NCBI RefSeq assembly: GCF_019012925.1
Contig: NZ_JAGIRL010000006.1
Coordinates: forward strand, 1 to 64,000
Direction of reading: 5' to 3'
Source of the DNA: Fusobacterium sp.
Lineage (GTDB): Bacteria > Fusobacteriota > Fusobacteriia > Fusobacteriales > Fusobacteriaceae
DNA: 64,000 nucleotides
Each line of letters begins with the position of its first letter. Position 1 is the stretch's first letter. Positions 9,258 through 16,671 of this stretch are shown here, one piece after another. The notes below the pieces were generated by a model. That model saw only the letters and a list, made by a program, of their open reading frames with translations. It had not been told where the DNA came from and searched no databases. The position numbers and the translations under genes are program-made.

Positions 9258-10176
9258 CTGGTACTTTTCCTCCGATTACTTTACTATTTACTTCATTCAA
9301 ATTTTTAAAATACTTATTGTACTCCTCTTGACAATCAAATATTGGTGTATAATAGATATTTGCTCTTTTCAATATCTCATCTAAATTGCTTGTATCTACA
9401 GTTATGTTATTCTCTTTGATATTTTTTGTAGTTCTCTCTCTATCTTTATATAATAGTACACTACTCTCTCTAATTTTTTCTACTAATTTTTCTACTAATT
9501 TTGGATTTGAACTATATAACTCCTCTTTTACCACCAAAGTTGCTTGAGGGTAACCTAGATCTGACTCCATTATATTTTTCCATTCATCATTTAAATTGGC
9601 TACAATATTTGTAGTCACACTCTTAGTTAGAATTTTACTTAGCATTGGCTCTGGAATAACTGCCGTATCTATTTTTTTACTTAGAAATAGCATAGCCAAC
9701 TCATTTCCATTGGCTAGATAATTTATCTCTAAATCTTTACTACTTAGCCCCTTAGCTTCTAAAATAGATTGAAATATTATATCTGGAGTTAATCCCTTTC
9801 CAAAAGTATATACTTTTTTTCCTTTTAATTCATCTAATGAGGAAATATTATCTCTACTTATTACATAGAAAGATCCCCAACCTACTGTTCCCAAAATCTT
9901 ATAATTTAAATTCTTGTTATATAGCTGAGCTGAAAAGTTTGAAGGAACTATTCCTATATCTCCCTCTCTCTTTAGCATATCTACTACAAGGGCATCTGAA
10001 GCTTTCTCTATCTTATAAGTCACTGTGTCCTCATCTATAGTTTTTACATCAGACATCATATTAGCTATAGACATAGCTGGTAATCCATCAGGAACTAAAA
10101 ACTTTATATTTTGTGCATAGGCACTTAAACTCAACAAACCTAACAAAAATATCTTTACTATCTTACTTTTTATCAT
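9235..10176 (-). CDS. ABC importer periplasmic substrate-binding protein, NMT1/SsuA-like
   Basis: 313 residues. A signal peptide (KSKIVKIFLLGLLSLSAYA) lacks a lipobox cysteine, so a soluble periplasmic protein is predicted, which needs an outer membrane. The mature part begins with FLVPDGLPAMSIANMM and later shows LKGKKVYTFGKGLTPD and VIPEPMLSK, the layout of NMT1/THI5-like and SsuA-like binding proteins. Ligand unknown: thiamine precursor, sulfonate or similar. No TPP riboswitch motif is visible upstream of the operon. The gap to the preceding ATPase gene is 3 bp. Confidence 0.82.
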   Translation of the reverse strand: MIKSKIVKIFLLGLLSLSAYAQNIKFLVPDGLPAMSIANMMSDVKTIDEDTVTYKIEKASDALVVDMLKREGDIGIVPSNFSAQLYNKNLNYKILGTVGWGSFYVISRDNISSLDELKGKKVYTFGKGLTPDIIFQSILEAKGLSSKDLEINYLANGNELAMLFLSKKIDTAVIPEPMLSKILTKSVTTNIVANLNDEWKNIMESDLGYPQATLVVKEELYSSNPKLVEKLVEKIRESSVLLYKDRERTTKNIKENNITVDTSNLDEILKRANIYYTPIFDCQEEYNKYFKNLNEVNSKVIGGKVPDEEIFAK

Positions 10177-10179
10177 CTA

Positions 10180-10863
10180 TTATCTCCCCTTGAAAAACTC
10201 TTGTGAATCACCAAAATAGTAGCTTCTATCTTTTTTATTTAGAAATAGTAATCTATTTGCATACTGACATATCTCTTTTATATTGTGAGTTATAAATATA
10301 ACTGTCAATTGATCCTCACTACATAGAGTCTTTATCGTCTGATAAAAGGCTAACTTATTCTTCATATCAAGTGTTGAGTTAGGACTATCTATTATTAATA
10401 GCTTCGGCTCTGTTATCAGGTGCTTTGCCAAATTTGCTCTCAACAGCTGACCTTTATTTAATTTGTTAATCTTTTGATCTCTGATATCATATAGATCCAA
10501 TCTTTTTAAAAGGGAGTCTACCTTATCCCAATCTTCATCTTTAAAGAGTCTTACTCTTTTTTTAGATAGTAGTGCCACTGCTACTACCTCTCTTACTGTT
10601 CCTATAAAATTCTCTTTCTGTTGTGCTGAGTTTTGAGCAATATAACTGACCTCATCTTTTCCTATATTGTGGTACTGTATATCTCCACTCACTCCTGAAT
10701 TAATCAAACCTAAAATACTCTTTATCAAAGTACTTTTTCCAGAACCAGGCACTCCTCCTATAGCTAGATAATCGCCTTTTTCCACAACAAAAGAAAGATT
10801 TTCTAAAACACTTCTGTTCTTGTACAATAAGCAAAAATTTTCCACTGTTAAAATATTTTCCAT
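10180..10863 (-). CDS. Degenerate ABC ATPase, ZnuC-like, first gene of the importer operon
   Basis: 227 residues. Walker A is present (GVPGSGKST, residues 37-45), as are the Q-loop (YIAQNSAQQ) and the H-loop (FITHN). The signature is altered to LNKGQ, and Walker B reads LLIIDSPNSTLD, so the catalytic glutamate after Asp is serine. It can probably bind but hardly hydrolyse ATP. The overall pattern is closer to metal-type (ZnuC) ATPases than to its operon partner at 7834-8511. The arrangement suggests a heterodimeric ATPase pair with one consensus and one degenerate site. This is inference from residues and operon context. Confidence 0.8.
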   Translation of the reverse strand: MENILTVENFCLLYKNRSVLENLSFVVEKGDYLAIGGVPGSGKSTLIKSILGLINSGVSGDIQYHNIGKDEVSYIAQNSAQQKENFIGTVREVVAVALLSKKRVRLFKDEDWDKVDSLLKRLDLYDIRDQKINKLNKGQLLRANLAKHLITEPKLLIIDSPNSTLDMKNKLAFYQTIKTLCSEDQLTVIFITHNIKEICQYANRLLFLNKKDRSYYFGDSQEFFKGR

Positions 10864-10954
10864 CTAGCTACCTCCAATAAAATATATATTCTATACTATA
10901 TTATATCACGATCTAAAATTTAAGTAAATCAAATTAAATAATATTTAACAAGAA

Positions 10955-11001
10955 TAAAAAAACTACACTCTCTATCTCATCTTGAAATTTTGAGTGTAGT
11001 C
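10955..11001 (-). terminator. Intrinsic terminator of the fumarase operon
   Basis: On the minus strand GACTACACTC pairs with GAGTGTAGTT, and the second arm runs straight into a run of T. It lies 11 bp after the fumarase beta-subunit stop. Confidence 0.85.
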
Positions 11002-11011
11002 TATTATTTGA

Positions 11012-11569
11012 TTATTTATCTAATCTATTCCATTTAGCTTGTCCCTCTTGGTATAGATCCCCACCATAGATATCATTTATAACTATTGCTGGAAACTCCT
11101 CTACTTCCAATCTTCTAAGAGCCTCTGCTCCTAAATCCTCATAAGTTATTAATTCAGCTTTTTTTATAGATTTTGATATAAGTGCAGCAGCTCCACCAAC
11201 TGCAGCAAAATAAACTGCCTTTTCAGAAACAATAGCTTCCTTAACCTCTTTTGATCTAGCTCCTTTTCCTATCATTCCCTTTAATCCTACTTTAATTAGA
11301 TCTGGAGCATATGCGTCCATTCTATAACTTGTAGTTGGTCCAGCACTTCCTATTGGCTTTCCTGGTTTTGCTGGTGTAGGTCCAACATAGTAGATCACTT
11401 GCCCTTTTATATCTATAGGTAATTCTTTTCCCTCTTCTAATAATTTAACAAGTCTTGCGTGTGCAGCATCTCTTGCTGTATATATAACTCCTGTTATCTT
11501 AACTGTATCCCCAGCTTTTAATTTAGCTATATCTTCCTCTTTTAAAGGTGTTGTAATATGATATTCCAT
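11012..11569 (-). CDS. Class I fumarate hydratase, beta subunit
   Basis: 185 residues matching the C-terminal (swivelling) domain of [4Fe-4S] fumarases and tartrate dehydratases. It contains ITGVIYTARDAAHARL, YVGPTPAKPGKPIGSAGPTT with TSYRMD, and VYFAAVGGAAALI. With the alpha subunit it interconverts fumarate and malate. Two-subunit fumarases are typical of anaerobes. The gap to the alpha gene is 25 bp and holds the AGGAGG-type site. Tartrate dehydratase beta subunit is the alternative; the lack of other tartrate genes favours fumarase. Confidence 0.88.
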   Translation of the reverse strand: MEYHITTPLKEEDIAKLKAGDTVKITGVIYTARDAAHARLVKLLEEGKELPIDIKGQVIYYVGPTPAKPGKPIGSAGPTTSYRMDAYAPDLIKVGLKGMIGKGARSKEVKEAIVSEKAVYFAAVGGAAALISKSIKKAELITYEDLGAEALRRLEVEEFPAIVINDIYGGDLYQEGQAKWNRLDK

Positions 11570-11594
11570 TAGCTTTTCCTCCTCAAACCTCTAT

Positions 11595-12437
11595 CTATAA
11601 TTCTATCTCTTTATGTCTAGCTGCATGACAGTTTATATTGATTGCCACTGGTAAAGCAGCTATATGGCAAGGATAAGTATTTACTTTTACAGCAAGGGCA
11701 GTAGTTAAACCTCCCAATCCTAATGGTCCAACTCCTGTTTTATTTATTAACTCTAATAACTCCTCCTCTAATCCTCTTGCAATAGGATCTGGATTTACAT
11801 CATTTATATCTCTTAAAACAGCTTCTTTGGCTAGAATAGCTGCTTTTTCAAAGTTTCCACCTATTCCTACTCCAACTATTATTGGTGGGCAAGGATTTCC
11901 ACCAGCATTTTTCACTGTATCAACTACTAATTTTTTTACACCCTCTATTCCATCTGAAGGCTTTAACATCTTCAAAGCACTCATATTCTCAGATCCTCCA
12001 CCTTTTGGAGCCACAACTATTTTAACTTTATCTGAGTTTGGAACAAGTTTTGTATGGATTATAGCTGGAGAGTTATCCTTAGTATTAACTCTATCTAATG
12101 GATGTCTTACAACAGATTTTCTAAGGTATCCCTTTTCATACCCTCTTCTAACTCCCTCATTTATAGCTTCATATATATCTCCCGATATTTTTACCTCTGT
12201 ACCTATCTCTAGGAATACAACTACTATCCCTGTATCTTGGCACATAGGAACTTCCTCTCTCATAGCTATCTCATCATTCTCTATGATCTGCCCTAAGATA
12301 TTTTTTCCTACTTCTGATTCCTCTTTCTCATAAGCATCTTTGATCTTATCTAGAACCTCTTTCCCAATAAAATAATTCCCTTCAATGCACATTCTTTCTA
12401 CTTCATCAGTAACTCTTTTTAAATCTAATTCTTTCAT
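11595..12437 (-). CDS. Class I fumarate hydratase, alpha subunit ([4Fe-4S])
   Basis: 280 residues, the iron-sulfur catalytic subunit. Cluster-ligand cysteines are visible in VPMCQDTG, GGNPCPP and the C-terminal region (NINCHAARH). VRHPLDRVNTKDNSPA and APKGGGSENMSAL are family signatures. It works with the downstream beta subunit in fumarate/malate interconversion, which suits amino-acid fermentation. A fumarate-reductase-like protein lies at 32.2 kb. The 189-bp region upstream has no gene; I see no clear promoter, only the terminator of the TetR gene. Confidence 0.9.
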   Translation of the reverse strand: MKELDLKRVTDEVERMCIEGNYFIGKEVLDKIKDAYEKEESEVGKNILGQIIENDEIAMREEVPMCQDTGIVVVFLEIGTEVKISGDIYEAINEGVRRGYEKGYLRKSVVRHPLDRVNTKDNSPAIIHTKLVPNSDKVKIVVAPKGGGSENMSALKMLKPSDGIEGVKKLVVDTVKNAGGNPCPPIIVGVGIGGNFEKAAILAKEAVLRDINDVNPDPIARGLEEELLELINKTGVGPLGLGGLTTALAVKVNTYPCHIAALPVAININCHAARHKEIEL

Positions 12438-12587
12438 TAGAAACCCGCCCTTCTTTTTAAAGTTAAACTTTAATTTTTTTGTAACGCTCTAACTTTATCA
12501 TACCATAAATTCCATATTTTTTGAATAGTTCCTAGGATAGATTTTTAGTATCGACTTCTAGAATAGAATATATTTAATTAATAATAG

Positions 12588-12622
12588 AAAAAAGAGAGCA
12601 CTCTTTAAAGCACCCTCTCTTT
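12588..12622 (-). terminator. Intrinsic terminator of the tetR gene
   Basis: AAAGAGAG pairs with CTCTCTTT on the minus strand, with an inner self-complementary CTTTAAAG, followed by TTTTTT. Confidence 0.8.
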
Positions 12623-12626
12623 ACAT

Positions 12627-13199
12627 CTATTTCTTATAGTTTTCCAATCTTTGATATAGCATAGTTGCTGCTGATTCCATCAATCTAGTCTTTATAAACT
12701 CATCACTGATCTCAGCAAAATAATTAGTTGCTATCAGAGTTGCAAATCCATGGGCATACATCCAACAATCTAGATAAAGTTCTATTTTAAACTCTTCATC
12801 TAAATGATCAAATCTCCCATCTTTTAACATCTCTTCCTTTATCAGATCTCTAAACTCTCTTATTACTTCATTTCTCTTTCCCAAGCTCTCTTTTAAAAAT
12901 ATAGCTCTAAATAACTCTTTTTCCTCTCTTGCAAATATACATATACCCATTCCAATATTCAAGAAAATCAAGTTTGTTCTCTCTTTTTTTACATACTCAA
13001 GAAAGAGCTGTTTTGCATTCTCTAAAAGCTCATGTTTCAATATATCCATTGAATTGTAAAAGCTATATATTGGTGCTGGAGATGACTCCAGTGATTTTGC
13101 AAGATTTCTAGCACTAATACCCTCTATCCCCTCAGCTTTAAATATCTCAAAGGCTTTATTATATACCTGTTCCTTTGTAAATATTGGTTTTTTTGGCAT
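12627..13199 (-). CDS. TetR/AcrR family transcriptional regulator
   Basis: 190 residues. The N-terminal helix-turn-helix covers residues 8-55 (KAFEIFKAEGIEGISARNLA, then SSPAPIYSFYNSMD), the standard TetR DNA-binding layout. The rest is a helical ligand-binding domain typical of the family but unassignable. It lies 30 bp downstream of the FadL-like porin gene on the same strand, so it may control that gene or respond to a hydrophobic compound carried by it. This is inference from position only. No operator palindrome is evident in the 30-bp gap. Confidence 0.85.
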   Translation of the reverse strand: MPKKPIFTKEQVYNKAFEIFKAEGIEGISARNLAKSLESSPAPIYSFYNSMDILKHELLENAKQLFLEYVKKERTNLIFLNIGMGICIFAREEKELFRAIFLKESLGKRNEVIREFRDLIKEEMLKDGRFDHLDEEFKIELYLDCWMYAHGFATLIATNYFAEISDEFIKTRLMESAATMLYQRLENYKK

Positions 13200-13229
13200 T
13201 GTGTCCTCCTTTAATTATATCTAAAACCA

Positions 13230-14609
13230 TTAGAATCTCTTAGTATAAGATACTCCCATAGCAGTTATACTCTTACTATATTCAGGATTTTTAACATCTT
13301 TAAATATTGGATTTGAATACTTTTGATTATAGTGTCCATCTTGAGAATCATAGATAAAATGTGTTACTGTGAAAACCCACTCTGTTGTATCATCTGGATT
13401 ATATTTTAATCCTGTTCCTAACATTACAGAGTTTAATCCATACTCTACATCATCATAAGATGTTACCTTTGCTCCTGTATCAGCATAGTTTATACTTCCT
13501 AACACTGCCCATTTAGGTGATAATCTATACTCAGTTCCTAAAGCTAACTCCCAACCATTATCATATTCTGGATGTATCTCTTTAACTTTCAATGTTTCTA
13601 ATTTTGAACTTCCTTTTTTCACTCCACTATCCATCTTAGCATCTTTGTTGAAATAGTAGTTTCCTGATAGAGCCACTGTCCAATCATCAGTTACTCTATA
13701 TGACATACCTGCTGCTAATATAGCTGGTAGATCTCTTCTTGATTTAGTTCCAATAGAGTACTCAGGATAGAAAGCACCAAATCCTAATCCATTTAAACTA
13801 CCTACTATTGGATTTTTTGAATTTAACCCTTGTTCGCTACCATGAGCTTTAAAGTTTAACTTAACTCTAGTGTCATATCTCATAGCTAGATTTAATCTAT
13901 CAGAAGCCTTATAGTTTAATCCTAACTGTCCTCCAAATCCCCAAGCAGTTCTTTTAGAATCCATAGAAGCTGTTTCATTTACTGATTCCATACCAACAAC
14001 CTGTCCTCCTTCAAGCTTAGGAACCTTTCCATTTAAGTAAATATCCCCTTTTAGAGTTCTACTTCCATAGATAGCTCTACCTGCTACTGATAGTGATAGC
14101 TTCTCATCAACTTTAAATACTTTACCAAGAGTATTCTGAATATATAGATTTGATCCCTCTACCTTAGATTCATTTGTACTAAATCCTACTAATCCTATTC
14201 CAGCTAAAATATCTGGAATTACAGCTGTACCAGCCACTCCATCTTTATACTTTAGGTCTCCACCTCCACCTAAAGCACCAAATGTCCAATATAGTGCTGA
14301 ATCATCTTCAACTTTATATAGTGCAAAGTTTGGTATAGGTTGAACTAATTGAGCCTTATACTCTTTTCCTCCATATGTCATCTTCTCATGTCCTAAAGCT
14401 AACTGTCCACCTAATTGAACATAAGTTCCATTCTCTAAGTGAACTAATCCTGCTGGGTTATAGTAAGCAGATGATTTATTTATCATACCGTTTTGTGCTT
14501 GGTTTCCTAAATATTCTGGTGTATATGTTTGAATATGGTCAATAGAAGCTGCATAAGTTGCTGAACTTAATACTGTTGCTAAAGCCAATAGTCCTAATCT
14601 TTTTTTCAT
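13230..14609 (-). CDS. OmpP1/FadL/TodX-family outer membrane transport protein
   Basis: 459 residues with an N-terminal signal peptide ending in ATYA. The mature start (SIDHIQTYTPEYLGNQAQ, then NKSSAYYNPAGLVHLENGTY) is the FadL hatch-like motif with NPA. Alternating amphipathic strands fill the rest, and the last strand ends in aromatic F (TKRF), as in proteins inserted by the BAM complex. The family moves fatty acids or other hydrophobic compounds across the outer membrane. It is direct evidence for a diderm host. A TetR regulator gene follows. Confidence 0.88.
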   Translation of the reverse strand: MKKRLGLLALATVLSSATYAASIDHIQTYTPEYLGNQAQNGMINKSSAYYNPAGLVHLENGTYVQLGGQLALGHEKMTYGGKEYKAQLVQPIPNFALYKVEDDSALYWTFGALGGGGDLKYKDGVAGTAVIPDILAGIGLVGFSTNESKVEGSNLYIQNTLGKVFKVDEKLSLSVAGRAIYGSRTLKGDIYLNGKVPKLEGGQVVGMESVNETASMDSKRTAWGFGGQLGLNYKASDRLNLAMRYDTRVKLNFKAHGSEQGLNSKNPIVGSLNGLGFGAFYPEYSIGTKSRRDLPAILAAGMSYRVTDDWTVALSGNYYFNKDAKMDSGVKKGSSKLETLKVKEIHPEYDNGWELALGTEYRLSPKWAVLGSINYADTGAKVTSYDDVEYGLNSVMLGTGLKYNPDDTTEWVFTVTHFIYDSQDGHYNQKYSNPIFKDVKNPEYSKSITAMGVSYTKRF

Positions 14610-14690
14610 GATTCCTCCTAGAAATTATTTATAACATATGTAATATATCATCTGTAAGTTAATAATTAGTTAATTAAAAATTAATTTTTT

Positions 14691-16655
14691 TTAATCTTTT
14701 TTAATTTCTTGAGGAATTACTCCTAATTCATAAGCTTTTAATAGTTTTCTCAGATCATTTATTTGTGTTTGAAGTTCTCTTCCTATATCTGTATCTTTTA
14801 CTCTTATTCTATTTACACTACTATCCTCTACAATCCTAGTGGAAGATATTATATCTCTTCCCTCACATATAGCCTTTTCAAGAGATTCAAATGGTTCATG
14901 CTCCACTATCTTCAACCCATATGAGTTGGAAATCAGTGTATATCCTGCTATTCCAGTCTCTTTTTGATAAGCTTTTGAAAATCCACCATCTATTAAAAAA
15001 AGCTTTCCTTTTGCTTTTACTGGCTTCTCTCCCTTCAATGTCTTAACTGGAACATGTCCATTAATTATATGAGAAATATTAGGATTCAAGCCAAATTCAC
15101 TCAAAATCTTCCTACACACACTCTCCTCATTATATAGTTTATAGTATGGATTTTTATTTTCAATATGTGTTATCTTGTCATCAATAAAATATCTTTCAAA
15201 GGTTTTCATAGCATCCTTACCAAAAAGTGGGGAATCCTTTCCACACCAAAGATACCATAAAAAATCATTATACCTCTCTTGTTTATCTTTTCTACCTCTA
15301 TACAAGTAAGCTTTTCTAACTATCTCCTCTATCTTATCCAGGTACTCCTTCCCTTTTAGTTCCTCACCAAATACACATACCCTTTTCAACTCACCAGACT
15401 CTGTCAAAGGTATGCACCCGTGATACAATAGATTGGAGTTATATTTTAAATACACACTTCCATTAGTAAAGAAGAAATCTATATGTCTTTGTAATTTTTC
15501 ACTATTAATAAAGTATTTCTCCAATTTTTCCATAACCTCTCTCTCCTCGTTAGTAAGGATATATGGGTTATTTTTATCTATTGTTGGGAAATTCCTATCA
15601 TTTAGAAGATAGTTCCTTCCTTCCAGCTCCACTGTTCCCAAATCATAATCTATCTTATCCAGTAGTTGTCTTTTTTCTAATTCAAATTGAGGATTTCTTT
15701 TTGACATCTCCCCTTCAATTTTAAATTGAATAATTGTAATAGCTTTATGTATCTGTGCCATAAGTTGTGATTTTTTCTCACCTTTTGGTATGAAACTTTT
15801 ACAACTGTCACTACCATAAGTATCAATAGCAAATGTAGCCAAGGGGAGAAGATTGATTCCATAAGCTTCCTCCAATATGTCAGTATTGGAGTATCTAGCA
15901 CAAATTCTAATCACATTGGCTATACAAGCAAGATTTCCCAAACTTGCTCCTATCCATAGCATATCATGATTTCCCCACTGTATGTCTGTATTGTGATGTC
16001 TTATCAAAGTCTCCATTATCAAATGTGGACTACTTCCTCTATCATAAATATCTCCAATAATATGTAATTTATCTATCATCAATCCCTGAATTAGATCAGC
16101 TATAGCTTTTATAAACTCCTTACCTCTACCTAGTGATATTATTGTATCTATGATATTTTCAACATACTCTTTTCTGTTTGGAAGCTCCTTTCTCTCATAG
16201 ATAAGCTCCTGCAATATATACTCAAAATCCTTTGACATAGCCTTTCTTACCTTTGAGCTTGTATATTTTGAAGCAGTTACACTACAGACTTCTAACATTC
16301 TATATATGCTATCTTTTAACCATTTATCTGGATTTTTTTTATTTTTTAATATATACTCAACCTTTTCCTGTGGATAGTATATTGTACTAGCCAACTCCTT
16401 TTTCTCAAAATTATTTAGAGTATCTTGAAAAATATCGTTAATTTTCTCCTTTATAGTCCCTGATCCATTTTTTAATACGTGGTTAAAAGCTGGATACTCC
16501 CCATGAATATCTGTTAAAAAATGCTCTGTTCCCTTAGGTAAATTAAGTATCGCTTGTAAATTTATTATCTCAATTGTAGTTTCTGAAATATTTCTAAATT
16601 TAGAAGAAAGGAGCTTAAGGTATTTAAGCTCCTGAATATCATCATATTTTTTCAT
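14691..16655 (-). CDS. fbp: Fructose-1,6-bisphosphatase, class III
   Basis: 654 residues, the usual size of the class III enzyme found in Firmicutes and relatives. Metal-binding motifs of the calcineurin-like phosphatase fold are present: LTDIHGEYPAF, IIGDIYDRGSSPH, WGNHDMLWIGA and INGHVPVK. It converts fructose-1,6-bisphosphate to fructose-6-phosphate in gluconeogenesis. It lies 16 bp downstream of ppdK, in an apparent operon with the CcpN-like regulator gene, so all three probably respond to the same signal. No class I or II enzyme is in the window. Confidence 0.95.
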   Translation of the reverse strand: MKKYDDIQELKYLKLLSSKFRNISETTIEIINLQAILNLPKGTEHFLTDIHGEYPAFNHVLKNGSGTIKEKINDIFQDTLNNFEKKELASTIYYPQEKVEYILKNKKNPDKWLKDSIYRMLEVCSVTASKYTSSKVRKAMSKDFEYILQELIYERKELPNRKEYVENIIDTIISLGRGKEFIKAIADLIQGLMIDKLHIIGDIYDRGSSPHLIMETLIRHHNTDIQWGNHDMLWIGASLGNLACIANVIRICARYSNTDILEEAYGINLLPLATFAIDTYGSDSCKSFIPKGEKKSQLMAQIHKAITIIQFKIEGEMSKRNPQFELEKRQLLDKIDYDLGTVELEGRNYLLNDRNFPTIDKNNPYILTNEEREVMEKLEKYFINSEKLQRHIDFFFTNGSVYLKYNSNLLYHGCIPLTESGELKRVCVFGEELKGKEYLDKIEEIVRKAYLYRGRKDKQERYNDFLWYLWCGKDSPLFGKDAMKTFERYFIDDKITHIENKNPYYKLYNEESVCRKILSEFGLNPNISHIINGHVPVKTLKGEKPVKAKGKLFLIDGGFSKAYQKETGIAGYTLISNSYGLKIVEHEPFESLEKAICEGRDIISSTRIVEDSSVNRIRVKDTDIGRELQTQINDLRKLLKAYELGVIPQEIKKD

Positions 16656-16671
16656 AAATTATCCTCTCAAT

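Noticed and set aside
10864-10954. TPP or other riboswitch upstream of the ABC importer
   Set aside because: No CTGAGA or comparable conserved core is present in the 91-bp gap.
11827-12333. 168-codon plus-strand ORF opposite the fumarase alpha gene
   Set aside because: It lies fully inside a well-conserved gene, has no ribosome site, and its translation matches no family.
16656-16671. Possible frameshift between fbp and ppdK
   Set aside because: Both proteins have their full usual length and termini.
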